DNA of 64,000 bases from Staphylococcus shinii (GTDB lineage: Bacteria; Bacillota; Bacilli; Staphylococcales; Staphylococcaceae). Under the pieces are notes generated by a model, which was not told the DNA's origin, ran no database searches, and saw only the letters and a list, made by a program, of their open reading frames with translations. A program made the translations under genes and the position numbers. The stretch covers positions 186,001 to 250,000 of the forward strand of contig NZ_JAGEVL010000007.1 of assembly GCF_017583065.1 (NCBI RefSeq), read 5' to 3'. Positions 1-8,998 of this stretch are shown one piece after another (within the stretch, counting starts at the first letter, position 1; every line of letters begins with the position of its first letter).

Positions 1-240
1 ATTTATTGAGTTAGTGGTTATTACACATGAGCTTTTACTCAGACGTTCTACTTATAAAAATTAGTATTACTTATGTAAGAGCTCCAGTTCTCTTTATAAG
101 TACATCCAGTTAATGGAACTTAAACTTGAGTATTGGTTAAAACAAATCTATTAACCTTATCTAATAGCTTTCAGTCTCACGCTGTTTGATTCAAATATAG
201 AGCGCTAGGAAATGATAAATGGTTAGAGTTCGTGAGCACA
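1..240. other. Left-edge non-coding stretch
   Basis: No open reading frame with a plausible ribosome binding site is visible. The sequence is AT-rich, with a weak GGTTAA/TTAACC inverted repeat near 137-157. It may be the 3' flank of a gene outside the window. I see nothing else here. Confidence 0.4.
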
Positions 241-280
241 AAATAATAGCCTGAGACATTTATGTCTCAGGCTATTATTT
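241..280. terminator. Bidirectional hairpin terminator
   Basis: A near-perfect inverted repeat has the core GCCTGAGACA and TGTCTCAGGC around a TTTA loop, flanked by A-rich and T-rich arms. It lies just downstream of the minus-strand LysM-CHAP gene and would terminate that transcript; the symmetry lets it work in both directions. It shares its GAGACA/TGTCTC core with other hairpins in this window. Confidence 0.8.
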
Positions 281-328
281 GATTTATTTTACTACTGTCA
301 TCGTTTCATTCGCATAATAAGTTTATAA

Positions 329-1135
329 TTAATGAATATAATTATAACTTGAAGCTTGTGATGCAGGGATTGTACGATAATCAACAGTACCTGGAGGCGT
401 ATTGTAATTCATTTCTGAAATTAAAATACTACCATCTGGATTTACTTGTTCTACGTAAGCAACGTGTCCAATAGGTCCTTCATAATTTTGCATGATTGAA
501 CCAGCTGTAGGTGAATTATTTACAGTATAACCATCTGCAGCAGCATTGTTTGCCCAATGATCTGCATTCCACCAGTAAGTGCTAATTGGTCGATCAGTTT
601 CTGCTCTACGATTAAATACGTGCCAAGTACATTGTCCCCAATCGTATAAGTTAGCATCACTTGCTGATGATCCACCTGTGTTCGTGTTTGGTGTTTCTGT
701 TGAGCTTCCGCCCGCACCACCAGTTCCTGTTGCGCCAGGGATTGTTAATGTTTGATTAGGGTAGATGATGTAACCATTTAAATTGTTGGCTGAAACAATT
801 TCATCAACTGAAACGCCGTATTTATTTGCAATGATATTTAAAGACTCACCAGATTGTACAGTGTGACTTGATTCACCTGAAGCAGCGTTTGAAGATGATT
901 CTTGTCCCTTAGAACCGCTTCCGCCAATTTCGATGACTTGTCCTGGGAATACAATGTTATTATTAATGTTATTATTTTGTTTAATTTCATCAATTGAAAC
1001 ACCGTATTGCTGTGAAATTGACCATAGTGACTCACCAGATTTTACTGTATGCTGTGTTGATGCATCAGCTTCATGATTTGCTATGAATGCTGCTGCACCT
1101 GAAGCAGCTGTTACTGCAAATGCTAACTTTTTCAA
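329..1135 (-). CDS. Secreted LysM-LysM-CHAP cell wall hydrolase
   Basis: A secreted peptidoglycan hydrolase of 268 aa, resembling the Sle1/Aaa and SsaA-like amidases of staphylococci. Residues 1-25 look like a signal peptide with an A-D-A cleavage site. Two LysM wall-binding repeats lie near residues 28-71 and 91-134, followed by a Ser/Gly/Thr-rich linker and a CHAP domain from about 150 to the end. The likely catalytic residues are Cys169 (in DWGQCTW), His224 (IGHVAYV) and an acidic/Asn position near 241-243. The start is TTG at 1135, chosen because GGAGGAG sits the right distance upstream and the protein then begins MKK. CHAP enzymes cut stem-peptide or cross-bridge bonds; whether this one is an amidase or an endopeptidase cannot be told. 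A WalR-type box at 1255-1271 fits WalKR control of wall hydrolases. Confidence 0.9.
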   Translation of the reverse strand: MKKLAFAVTAASGAAAFIANHEADASTQHTVKSGESLWSISQQYGVSIDEIKQNNNINNNIVFPGQVIEIGGSGSKGQESSSNAASGESSHTVQSGESLNIIANKYGVSVDEIVSANNLNGYIIYPNQTLTIPGATGTGGAGGSSTETPNTNTGGSSASDANLYDWGQCTWHVFNRRAETDRPISTYWWNADHWANNAAADGYTVNNSPTAGSIMQNYEGPIGHVAYVEQVNPDGSILISEMNYNTPPGTVDYRTIPASQASSYNYIH

Positions 1136-1254
1136 AAAAACTCCTCCTTCAATGCCTATGTCTAACAGTGATTATTGAAATAAATACATGTCGTTAGTTT
1201 TTTTAATCTCAATTCACGTTTCATACTAACAAAAATCATTTGCTTTGTGTACGT

Positions 1255-1271
1255 TGTTATAAAGTTGTAAT
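1255..1271 (+). promoter_or_regulatory. Candidate WalR box
   Basis: TGTTAT-AAAGT-TGTAAT matches the WalR consensus TGTWAH-N5-TGTWAH at every fixed position. It lies about 120 bp upstream of the LysM-CHAP hydrolase start, on the strand opposite to that gene. WalKR is known to control wall hydrolases of this type. The match is seen; regulation is inferred. Confidence 0.5.
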
Positions 1272-1340
1272 ATTATTAATATTTAGTGTTTCACTGAGGA
1301 TTGTTCGATAAATGCCTTTGTACAGGAGTTTATAAGCATG

Positions 1341-1382
1341 TGTTACATTTCACTTGTAATTAACTTTATTTGAAATGTAACA
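1341..1382. repeat. 12-bp inverted repeat in a divergent promoter region
   Basis: TGTTACATTTCA (1341-1352) and TGAAATGTAACA (1371-1382) are perfect inverted copies separated by 18 bp. There is no T-run, so it is not an obvious terminator. It sits between the divergent wall hydrolase and membrane protein genes and could be an operator. The rest of 1141-1598 is AT-rich and shows no gene. Confidence 0.45.
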
Positions 1383-1598
1383 TTAACTATTAACAAAAAT
1401 AGTGATTTTAACATTAAAATTGTTAGAAAATACATTCATCATGTTTGCTAATCAATGAAACAGTGAACATTAAAGTATTAATAAATGCAATCGTAGGACA
1501 TTGTGAAAATTTACATGCTATACATATATCCCATAAATGTTATGATTAAACGCATATTATTTTTATAAATAGTTCTATAATGAGAAGGAGTGAGTAAA

Positions 1599-2252
1599 TT
1601 GGCTGAATCAACACAACATGTTAATAAGCAACAAAAACAATCTAAATCACAGTCGCATGCTTATAGTAAAGTATGGCTATTCTTTATGTACTACTGGATT
1701 ATTTTTGGTATTGGTTGCTATTTTGGACAATTCTTACCTATGGAATGGAGAAAACCACTTTCATTCGTACTTCTTGCCTTGGTACTGATTACGGTTATCT
1801 TTAATCGGGCACGTAAATACGGTTTAGTAATTTCCCATATTTACGCAATTGTTGTAGGTTTATTATCTTATGCAACGTTCACCGCATATTTACAAAATTT
1901 AGGACCAGAGGTATTTTTCAAAAATATCATTTTAGCAATTTCAGCGTTTATTGTTTTTGGTATTATCGGCTATTTCTTAATTGGTAATGCGGCTAGTATG
2001 GGAAAATATTTATTTGTTACTTTAGTTGCACTTATTATAGCAAGTTTAATCGGTATGTTTATACAAAATCCAATTTTCCATACGATTATAACTGTAGTAG
2101 GCTTGTTACTATTTCTACTCTATACACTGTACGATTTTAATCGTATGAAGCGTGGACAATTTTCTCCAAGGGAAATGGGCTTTAATTTATTTGTGAATCT
2201 GTTGCATATCATCAAGTATGTATTAAGACTTGCAACTAAGTTTAGAAAATAA
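1599..2252 (+). CDS. Bax inhibitor-1/YccA-like membrane protein
   Basis: A polytopic membrane protein of 217 aa with a short, polar, Gln/Lys/Ser-rich N-terminus and about six or seven hydrophobic segments. The last segment ends in LLYTLYDFNRM, which resembles the C-terminal YDxQ/YDxxR motif of the Bax inhibitor-1/YccA family, whose members act in membrane ion or Ca2+ leak and membrane protein quality control. I chose TTG at 1599 because AGAAGGAG ends at 1590, giving an 8-nt spacer; the GTG at 1590 overlaps the ribosome binding site. It is monocistronic, with a terminator immediately after it. The family assignment is moderate; no substrate can be given. Confidence 0.6.
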   Translation: MAESTQHVNKQQKQSKSQSHAYSKVWLFFMYYWIIFGIGCYFGQFLPMEWRKPLSFVLLALVLITVIFNRARKYGLVISHIYAIVVGLLSYATFTAYLQNLGPEVFFKNIILAISAFIVFGIIGYFLIGNAASMGKYLFVTLVALIIASLIGMFIQNPIFHTIITVVGLLLFLLYTLYDFNRMKRGQFSPREMGFNLFVNLLHIIKYVLRLATKFRK

Positions 2253-2279
2253 TAAAATTTTAACATTCAATTTGATGAA

Positions 2280-2333
2280 GACACCTTCAAAAATACCTTG
2301 TGAGATGAGAGGTTTTTTGAAGGTGATTTTTTT
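2280..2333 (+). terminator. Rho-independent terminator
   Basis: CACCTTCAAAAA pairs with TTTTTTGAAGGTG, followed by seven T residues at 2327-2333. It ends the Bax-inhibitor-like gene. The remaining sequence up to 2573 is very AT-rich and holds the presumed promoter of the AraC-family gene; nothing more specific is visible there. Confidence 0.8.
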
Positions 2334-2573
2334 ATCTGATGGGATTCTTTGATAAAACAACATTTTAAAATTTTAAAAAATACAATGCAACATTTTTAAA
2401 ATTGAGTTTAATTAATGAAAAAAGTTGACAAAATTATTTGTTTTATACAAAATTATCTAAAGATAAAAAATACTTATTTAAATAATTAAGATATAAAGTG
2501 CCAACTTTAGCATTTATGATAGAGTGACATTTTAATGCATAGCGTATGACAATTATTTGAAAGAGGTTAAATT

Positions 2574-4724
2574 ATGAAAGCGCAGTGCTTAAATATTATT
2601 TCTATGGATAATTATCCTACGAAACGTGTGGCGGATGGTTTACTACTAATACTTCCTTTAAAAGGAATCACAGAAATACAACATTTTATAACAGATATAA
2701 AAGTTGAAAATGACTTATTTATAATTAATAATTCTGAAATATTTACAATAAAAAGAAATGAAAAAGCGATTAAATTATATATTGCTAGTGATTGGTTTTA
2801 TGATCGTGGCTATGATTTTTTTGCGTATCAATATACTTCAAATTTAATCCAATCTTCCAATGCGTTATTCCAATCTATACTCAGTTTAACGCAACGTCAG
2901 TTAAATCAAACGTTGACTAAAGTATTATTTGAGTCCTACATGAATAATATTGTCGATATTATTGCTTCTGAAGCAAAAGTCGATATAAAATATTTAAAAC
3001 AACAAACAGACTACTCATTTTATGGTATTACTGGTGAAATGCTAGATTACGTTAATAACCATTTAGATAAAAAATTAACATTAAAAGAAATTGCTAATAA
3101 GCTTTTTATTTCTCAATCAAATATATCATCACAATTTTATAATACATTAGGTATGAGCTTTAAAACGTATATAGATACTTTAAAACTTTCAACATCGATA
3201 TCCACTTTGTTAACGGGAAAATCTACGATTAGTGAAGTGTCTGATCAGTATGGTTTTAGTAGTTCTGCTAGCTATAGTAAAAAATTCAAACACTATTTTG
3301 GTCATTCGCCAAAGGATTATCGTATGCTTTCGAAATTAGATAAATCATTTCCTTTTACGACAGAAGATTACACTGCGAGTTCGATAGTTGAGATTCAGAA
3401 TATAATAACGGAGCGACTTAACAAACTCAATGTTCAAAATAATTATATATGCATTGATTTACAGCATATTAATGAATCTACTAACGATACTATTGTAATC
3501 CAAATTCATAATATAAAAGAGTTTCATAACTTGTTTGCGAATAAAAGTATGAGCTATCTATTTGAAGGTACACAAAAGGTTGTTGTTTATTGCATGATAG
3601 ATCCAAGAAAGTTACAAGAAACATTTATGGATGAAGCTTATGGCTTTATTAACTTCGTTTATCATGCAAATGTAAATTTAGCATTTCAAATCACAAATAG
3701 TGATGACGTGAATATTTATATCGATCAAATTTATAGTCAATATCAAACTTATTTACAAGCACACCCTGAATTATCAGAAAAACATATGCATTCAGTGAGC
3801 TATATCTTTAACGCTGAGACTATGCCTATCAAAGAAATTTATCGTAATATTATTAAAATTCAGCAGTACAGAGAACATGTGAAATTTGGTATTGATATTA
3901 CACACTTATTCAATAACCCTGAATGTTTTAAATTGATGGAAAAACAGATGAAACGTATAGGTTTTGATTATTTCTTTGTTGATAATCATAAATTGGCATC
4001 GCCTTATTTGAGTGAAGATCATGAAGATTTGCTTACAAAACAAGTATTTAAATTCAGTAATATTAGAAAAATTATGAACGATATGGAATTAGAAGAAAGA
4101 GCGTACTTTCTTTTGAATGTGCATAATAATTACTTGTTGAATGACGATAATATGGAAATTATTGAAAGTCCACCATTGCTTATGGGTATGTTTAAACAGA
4201 TGCGTGAACATTTTACTGGTGTAGGGATAGATTTATTCCAGCAACAAGGTGAGAAAAATGCATTGTATTTATATGATCAAAAAGGTTTCCGCTCCGTTCT
4301 TGGTAATATGTATGAAAGAATAATGGAGAAAATGAGATACGAAGTGAAAGATTTTGAATATTATACTATTGTGAACCAACCAGAGAAAATTTCGATTTTT
4401 GTAAATGATTGGCGCATAGGTGAGAGTGAAACTGCAGAATGTGAGCCACAAAATATTCAAATACATTTAAATTTTAAAGATAAGGCTATGAAACGTCCAT
4501 ATATTATTTTTTATGAAAAAATAAATAGCACATTTGGAAATATCAATGGTATTATTGCACCATCTTTAAGAATTGAACATACATGGTCAGATGAATTAAT
4601 CAGTAAAATCGACGATTATAATAAACCGCATTTCAGTGTTATGCAGCATCATTTTGAAGAAGAGAATTTGATCATTGATTTAAATTATAATACGGTCCAC
4701 ATCATTGATATTTATAAAAATTAA
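2574..4724 (+). CDS. rsp: AraC-family transcriptional regulator, Rsp-like
   Basis: A large regulator of 716 aa. An AraC/XylS double helix-turn-helix spans about residues 155-250 (LTLKEIANKLFISQSNISSQ, then ISEVSDQYGFSSSASYSKKF and the HSPKDYR end motif). It is preceded by about 150 residues of N-terminal domain and followed by about 460 residues with no motif I can name. Size, architecture and position directly before sarX match S. aureus Rsp, an activator/repressor of virulence and surface genes. AGAGGTTAAATT before the ATG supports the start. In S. aureus rsp has a long noncoding RNA (SSR42) divergent to it; I cannot confirm one here. The symbol rests on synteny and architecture. Confidence 0.8.
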   Translation: MKAQCLNIISMDNYPTKRVADGLLLILPLKGITEIQHFITDIKVENDLFIINNSEIFTIKRNEKAIKLYIASDWFYDRGYDFFAYQYTSNLIQSSNALFQSILSLTQRQLNQTLTKVLFESYMNNIVDIIASEAKVDIKYLKQQTDYSFYGITGEMLDYVNNHLDKKLTLKEIANKLFISQSNISSQFYNTLGMSFKTYIDTLKLSTSISTLLTGKSTISEVSDQYGFSSSASYSKKFKHYFGHSPKDYRMLSKLDKSFPFTTEDYTASSIVEIQNIITERLNKLNVQNNYICIDLQHINESTNDTIVIQIHNIKEFHNLFANKSMSYLFEGTQKVVVYCMIDPRKLQETFMDEAYGFINFVYHANVNLAFQITNSDDVNIYIDQIYSQYQTYLQAHPELSEKHMHSVSYIFNAETMPIKEIYRNIIKIQQYREHVKFGIDITHLFNNPECFKLMEKQMKRIGFDYFFVDNHKLASPYLSEDHEDLLTKQVFKFSNIRKIMNDMELEERAYFLLNVHNNYLLNDDNMEIIESPPLLMGMFKQMREHFTGVGIDLFQQQGEKNALYLYDQKGFRSVLGNMYERIMEKMRYEVKDFEYYTIVNQPEKISIFVNDWRIGESETAECEPQNIQIHLNFKDKAMKRPYIIFYEKINSTFGNINGIIAPSLRIEHTWSDELISKIDDYNKPHFSVMQHHFEEENLIIDLNYNTVHIIDIYKN

Positions 4725-4750
4725 AAAGACATGATATTATACCTTTTTAA
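4721..4750 (+). terminator. Weak AT-rich terminator
   Basis: TTAAAAAG and CTTTTTAA form an 8-bp stem around a 14-nt loop right at the stop codon of the AraC-family gene. The stem has only one G-C pair, so efficiency is doubtful and read-through into sarX is possible. Confidence 0.4.
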
Positions 4751-4888
4751 ATAATATGCGTAGCAAAATTCAATTTATCGTTATTCGTAATTTTGACAAA
4801 TCAATAACTATAAATAATAAAGACATAGACGTGGAATTTGTGGATAATTGTATTGTATTGCTTACTAGCATTTGGAGGTGTAACAACA

Positions 4889-5245
4889 GTGAATAAAGAC
4901 AAAAAGGAGCAATTTTTAAATATTTATAAAAAATATAAAAGCTTAATGCACTATATTGATTCAAACTATAAATTGACCATGAATGATGTGGCAGTTTTAG
5001 AATTGATAGAACAAAATTGTAGTGAAAATAATATGTTGATGCAGCCATTTTTAAAAATTGCAACTACTGAACTTGAATTAAGTAGAACTAAGGTGCTTGC
5101 ATCGATTCGCAGATTGATTGATCAAGATAGAGTAAGCAAAATACGTTCAACTGAAGATGAGCGTAAAGTATACTTATTTATGGATAATGACAATGCACAA
5201 AACTATAAATCTTTATTAGATGATATTGAAGGGTATGTTAAGTAA
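4889..5245 (+). CDS. sarX: SarA-family regulator SarX
   Basis: A single-domain winged-helix DNA-binding protein of 118 aa of the SarA/MarR type. The core LSRTKVLASIRRLIDQDR followed by the wing STEDERKVYL carries the KxRSxxDERK signature of SarA proteins. Size and position next to the Rsp-like gene match S. aureus SarX (119 aa), a repressor of agr. I chose GTG at 4889, preceded by GGAGG at 4874-4878; the longer upstream reading adds a hydrophobic stretch with no ribosome binding site. It is transcribed alone and ends at a strong terminator. Confidence 0.88.
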   Translation: MNKDKKEQFLNIYKKYKSLMHYIDSNYKLTMNDVAVLELIEQNCSENNMLMQPFLKIATTELELSRTKVLASIRRLIDQDRVSKIRSTEDERKVYLFMDNDNAQNYKSLLDDIEGYVK

Positions 5246-5295
5246 TTAATAGTAAACTATGACGCCTTTAATAATCGAAATAGAATATTAAAATA

Positions 5296-5343
5296 AAAAC
5301 TACAGTTATTTACTTTATCATAGTAAGTATCTGTAGTTTTTTT
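5296..5343 (+). terminator. Rho-independent terminator after sarX
   Basis: AAAACTACAG pairs with CTGTAGTTTT, with additional inner pairing, followed by a T-run. Confidence 0.8.
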
Positions 5344-5457
5344 ACTTTGAAAAGGTTTTGGATTCAATCAATGTGCGTAAATCTATATTCTACAGTAAAA
5401 ATATTGTATAATATATCATATTAATAGATGTAGTAATTGAGAAAGCGAGATGAAATC

Positions 5458-6174
5458 ATGGGACGTAAGTGGAATAATATTAAAGAAAAAAAAGCCCAAA
5501 AAGATAAAAATACAAGTAAAATTTATGCGAAGTTTGGTAAAGAGATTTACGTAGCAGCTAAATCAGGTGAACCTGACCCACATGCCAACCAAACTTTACG
5601 TTTAACATTAGAGCGTGCCAAAACTTATTCAGTTCCGAATCACATTATTGAGAAAGCAATTGAAAAAGCTAAAGGATCTGGTGAAGAAAATTATGATGAA
5701 TTAAGATATGAAGGCTTTGGACCAAATGGCTCAATGATTATCGTTGATGCTTTGACAGACAATGTAAATAGAACAGCTTCAGATGTACGTGCAGCTTTCG
5801 GTAAAAATGGAGGCAACATGGGCGTATCAGGATCAGTCGCTTATATGTTTGAATATACAGCTGTGTTTGGTTTTGAAGGCAAATCAGTAGACGATACATT
5901 AGAAGAATTAATGGAAAAAGATGTGGATGTCAGAGATGTGATTGATGAAAATGGATTAACTATTGTATATGCTGAGCCAGACCAATTTGCTCAAGTACAA
6001 GATGCATTAAGAGAAATAGGTGTTGATACATTTAAAGTTGCGGAATTTGAAATGTTGCCCCAATCTGATATTGAATTATCAGCAGAAGATCAGGAACAAT
6101 TCGAAACACTTATTGAAGTATTAGAAGACTTAGATGATGTGCAAAATGTATTTCATAATGTGGATTTGAAATAA
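5458..6174 (+). CDS. YebC/PmpR-family translation or regulatory factor
   Basis: A YebC/TACO1-family protein of 238 aa, near the usual family length. It starts [13 protein letters not shown], typical of the YeeI-like Firmicutes branch, and carries the conserved [18 protein letters not shown] and [18 protein letters not shown] blocks. Members were long annotated as DNA-binding regulators; more recent work places them at the ribosome, helping translate proline stretches. The ATG at 5458 has GAGATGAAATC upstream; a GTG 21 bp earlier lacks a ribosome binding site. The cupin gene starts 1 nt after the stop, so the two are co-transcribed and probably translationally coupled. Confidence 0.92.
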   Translation: MGRKWNNIKEKKAQKDKNTSKIYAKFGKEIYVAAKSGEPDPHANQTLRLTLERAKTYSVPNHIIEKAIEKAKGSGEENYDELRYEGFGPNGSMIIVDALTDNVNRTASDVRAAFGKNGGNMGVSGSVAYMFEYTAVFGFEGKSVDDTLEELMEKDVDVRDVIDENGLTIVYAEPDQFAQVQDALREIGVDTFKVAEFEMLPQSDIELSAEDQEQFETLIEVLEDLDDVQNVFHNVDLK

Positions 6175-6175
6175 T

Positions 6176-6682
6176 ATGAATCAATACGTACAAGCTTGGA
6201 TTTCACAATTACAACTGCAACCGCACCCAGAAGGTGGTTATTATAAAGAAGTAATTAAAGGTACTATAGTCGGCGCAAATCAAAGAGCGCAGTATTCTAG
6301 TATTTATTTCTTATTAACGCATGACAATATTTCACATTTTCATCGTATCGATGCAGATGAAATTTGGTATTACCACGATGGTGACTCACTTATGATTCAT
6401 ATGATTCACCCAGACGGTAGATATGAACAAGTATCCTTAGGAAAAAACATAGAAGCGGGGGACGTATTACAGTATGTAGTACCAAAAGGGATCATATTTG
6501 CATCATCAGTGGAAGGTCAAAATGCTTACGCGCTTGTTGGATGTATGTGTCAACCTGCATTTAAGTTTGAACATTTTGAATTATTGAGCCAAAGTTGGTT
6601 GAACGAACAGTACCCTAACTTAGAAGATATCAATATGCGTTATGCATTATCTGCTGAAGCTATTGAACAGAATGAATATTAA
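6176..6682 (+). CDS. DUF985 cupin-superfamily protein
   Basis: A protein of 168 aa belonging to the DUF985/Cupin_5 family. Family hallmarks are LQPHPEGGYYKEV near the N-terminus, FHRIDADEIWYYHDGD in the middle, and GCMCQPAFKFEHFEL near the end. His and Glu residues in the second block could bind a metal in the beta-barrel. No reaction is established for the family, so I assign none. The start ATG falls 1 nt after the yebC stop, so translation likely depends on the upstream gene. Confidence 0.85.
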   Translation: MNQYVQAWISQLQLQPHPEGGYYKEVIKGTIVGANQRAQYSSIYFLLTHDNISHFHRIDADEIWYYHDGDSLMIHMIHPDGRYEQVSLGKNIEAGDVLQYVVPKGIIFASSVEGQNAYALVGCMCQPAFKFEHFELLSQSWLNEQYPNLEDINMRYALSAEAIEQNEY

Positions 6683-6698
6683 ACTCTATAAAAAAATA

Positions 6699-6744
6699 GA
6701 TTTGAGAGCCCGAGACATTACTTTGTGTCTCGGGCCCTCAAATC
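6699..6744. terminator. Bidirectional terminator between convergent genes
   Basis: A long inverted repeat with core GCCCGAGACA and TGTCTCGGGC separates the cupin gene from the convergent MetE-like gene. One base is bulged in the stem. It shares the GAGACA/TGTCTC core with other hairpins in this window. Confidence 0.85.
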
Positions 6745-6766
6745 GTTAATACTGTTTCACTTTATG

Positions 6767-7879
6767 TTATTTTGCAGTGCCAAATACTTCTTTGGCAATT
6801 TCTACTATATAAGCAAGTTTTTGCCATTGTGCTTCTTCTGTAAGTTTATTACCTTCTTCAGTAGAAGCAAATCCACATTGTGGACTCAAACAAATTTGAT
6901 CTAAATTTATATATTGTTGAGCTTCTTCAATGCGCTTAAGTATAGCATTTTTATCCTCAAGTTCTCCTGTTTTTGAAGTGAATAAGCCTAATACTGCTGC
7001 TGATTTATCATTTGGGAAATAACGTAATGGTTCAAAGTCTCCAGAGCGATCATCGTCATATTCTAAGAAAAAACCACCTAAATTTTCTTGGAATAAATAA
7101 GGTGCTACTGGTTCGTAACCGCCTGAAATTGCCCAAGTAGATTGGTAGTTACCCCGACAAACGTGAGTTGTGATTAGTAAATCTTCTGGTAATCCTTGTA
7201 CTGCTTCATTGACAACACGGAATGCAAGTTGACGTGCAGTTTCTTTTTCTTCTTCGGTACGATCACGACCACGCGTTTTTTGAGTTCCTGATGTTAGGTT
7301 TGCCCAATAAACATCATCTAATTGAATATAACGTGCCCCTAGCTCATAGAATTTTAATAAGCTATCGTGATATGCTTTGGCAACATCGTGGGAATAACTT
7401 TCAATATCTGGGTATATTGTTTCGTTCAAAATATTTGGATGGAAAAGCTGGTTAGGGCTAGGGATAGAGACTTTTGATGTCCCTCGGCCATTTACTTTTT
7501 CATGTAAGAATTGGAAATGTTCAAAATGGGGGTGGTTTGGGTTAAATGCAACCTTATCTACAACCTTCACATTATAATTTCTAGTTTCCACACCTTCGAA
7601 TTCTAAACCATGTTCGGATGTATAACCTTGAATGCCATCTAAATGTTCTAAAAAGTCGAAATGCCACCAACTTCTACGAAATTCACCGTCTGTGATACTA
7701 TGTAATCCTACTTCTAATTGTTTTTCAATAATATGTTCAATTTCTTCATCTTCAATAGTTTTCAATGCATTTGCATCAATTTTATTGTTTTTGTAATCTT
7801 GTCGTGCTTCTTTTAAGCGATCTGGTCGTAATAAACTACCAACATGATCTGCTCTAAATGGTCTTTGAATAACTGTCAT
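6767..7879 (-). CDS. MetE C-terminal-like methionine synthase family protein
   Basis: A zinc-dependent methyltransferase-family enzyme of 370 aa, corresponding to the C-terminal catalytic half of cobalamin-independent methionine synthase (the YxjG/YxjH type of Bacillus). The zinc ligands expected for the family are visible as TTHVCRGN (His, Cys) and LSPQCGF (Cys), with an acidic residue near FFLEYDDDRSG. The folate-binding N-terminal half of full MetE is absent, so the methyl donor may not be methyltetrahydrofolate; S-methyl compound recycling is possible. TAAAGGAGCC precedes the ATG. A promoter (-35 TTGACA, 17-bp spacer) and a near-consensus CodY box precede the gene, suggesting repression when branched-chain amino acids are plentiful. 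Confidence 0.85.
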   Translation of the reverse strand: MTVIQRPFRADHVGSLLRPDRLKEARQDYKNNKIDANALKTIEDEEIEHIIEKQLEVGLHSITDGEFRRSWWHFDFLEHLDGIQGYTSEHGLEFEGVETRNYNVKVVDKVAFNPNHPHFEHFQFLHEKVNGRGTSKVSIPSPNQLFHPNILNETIYPDIESYSHDVAKAYHDSLLKFYELGARYIQLDDVYWANLTSGTQKTRGRDRTEEEKETARQLAFRVVNEAVQGLPEDLLITTHVCRGNYQSTWAISGGYEPVAPYLFQENLGGFFLEYDDDRSGDFEPLRYFPNDKSAAVLGLFTSKTGELEDKNAILKRIEEAQQYINLDQICLSPQCGFASTEEGNKLTEEAQWQKLAYIVEIAKEVFGTAK

Positions 7880-7901
7880 GGTTAGGCTCCTTTATTTATG
7901 G

Positions 7902-7916
7902 AATTTTCTGAAAAAT
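7902..7916 (-). promoter_or_regulatory. Candidate CodY box
   Basis: On the minus strand this reads ATTTTTCAGAAAATT, 14 of 15 matches to the CodY consensus AATTTTCWGAAAATT. It lies between the -10 element and the start codon of the MetE-like gene, a position suited to roadblock repression. Confidence 0.6.
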
Positions 7917-7924
7917 ATAGATAA

Positions 7925-7953
7925 AATTTATCAGACTTCAGAGAATTTGTCAA
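7925..7953 (-). promoter_or_regulatory. Promoter of the MetE-like gene
   Basis: On the minus strand, TTGACA (7953-7948) is separated by 17 bp from TAAATT (7930-7925). The -35 is perfect; the -10 matches 4 of 6. Confidence 0.55.
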
Positions 7954-8089
7954 TTTCGCTTTTACACTATGAAATATAGTACAATAATACTAATCAAATT
8001 TTAAAGTTAAAATTAAAAGACACCAATATAATTCATGAGATGACATGGGCGAAACAGTTTTATATAATAATGACAAGGAGTTGGTGACA

Positions 8090-8776
8090 GTGAAAGTAAA
8101 ATATATCGATAAGCGTCACTGGCGTCGCATCATTGATAGAGAATACACAGAGGTCAAAGTGAACAATAATAAGTTTAAAGGTATTATTGGTTTAGTCACT
8201 ATGAAAAAAGTTCGGGAGCCATTAGAGGTGTCAGTAGTTGGACAAAACATTATTGTTGCTGATGACAACTATCAGTGGTTACAAATCTTACCTGAGAAAA
8301 AGCGTTATAGTATTACAGTGATGTTAGATGACAAGGGCAACCCATTAGAATATTATTTTGATATTAATTTAAAAAATGTTACTCAGAAAGGAAATGCACG
8401 TACGATTGATTTGTGTTTAGACGTACTTGTATTACCAAATGGGACTTATGAACTTGTTGATGAAGACGACTTAAAACGTGCATTGGATACGGGACAAATT
8501 ACTAAAAAACAATATCATGAAGCATATGTAATCGCGCATCAACTTATGATAAAAATTGATGCTGATTTCCCAACTATGCAAGATAAGATTATGTATTGCT
8601 ATCATAAAATTAAACAAAAAGCTAAAGGTCAGAAATATAGTAAACATAAGTCGAAAGAACATAAACATCATATGCATAAATCCAAACACCACACACATGA
8701 AAAACATAAACAGCATAGACATACTTCTACGCATAAACAAGGACAACAAAAGACTTCACACCATGAAAAGAATTAA
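8090..8776 (+). CDS. DUF402-family protein with His-rich tail
   Basis: A protein of 228 aa. Residues up to about 175 form a DUF402 domain (PLEYYFDINL, then DLCLDVLVLPNG, then DEDDLKRALDTGQI). Known DUF402 members include nucleoside tri/diphosphate phosphatases and FomD-like hydrolases that use acidic residues and divalent metal. The last 53 or so residues are almost only Lys, His, Ser, Thr and Gln with 14 histidines, and could bind metal or nucleic acid. I chose GTG at 8090, behind AAGGAG with a 9-nt spacer; an ATG at 8045 has no clear ribosome binding site. The function is inferred at superfamily level only. Confidence 0.75.
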   Translation: MKVKYIDKRHWRRIIDREYTEVKVNNNKFKGIIGLVTMKKVREPLEVSVVGQNIIVADDNYQWLQILPEKKRYSITVMLDDKGNPLEYYFDINLKNVTQKGNARTIDLCLDVLVLPNGTYELVDEDDLKRALDTGQITKKQYHEAYVIAHQLMIKIDADFPTMQDKIMYCYHKIKQKAKGQKYSKHKSKEHKHHMHKSKHHTHEKHKQHRHTSTHKQGQQKTSHHEKN

Positions 8777-8998
8777 TATATCATGACATACATTTGAAAT
8801 AGTAGTAAATATAATGGAAACGGTACTAACTATTGAAAATTATGTGTTAAAAATGGCATATAAGTATATAAATAAACGTGTTATAGTGAATATTACATGT
8901 AAAATGAAAAGCTTAGAATTGCATGTAATCTACACAAATAAAAAAATAGAGTTATTCTACGATAATTAATAGGGTTTTATAAAAATAGGGGGATAATT

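Noticed and set aside
8471..8749. A Met/Phe-rich minus-strand frame opposite the DUF402 gene
   Set aside because: It is the reverse complement of the His/Lys-rich tail and has no ribosome binding site.
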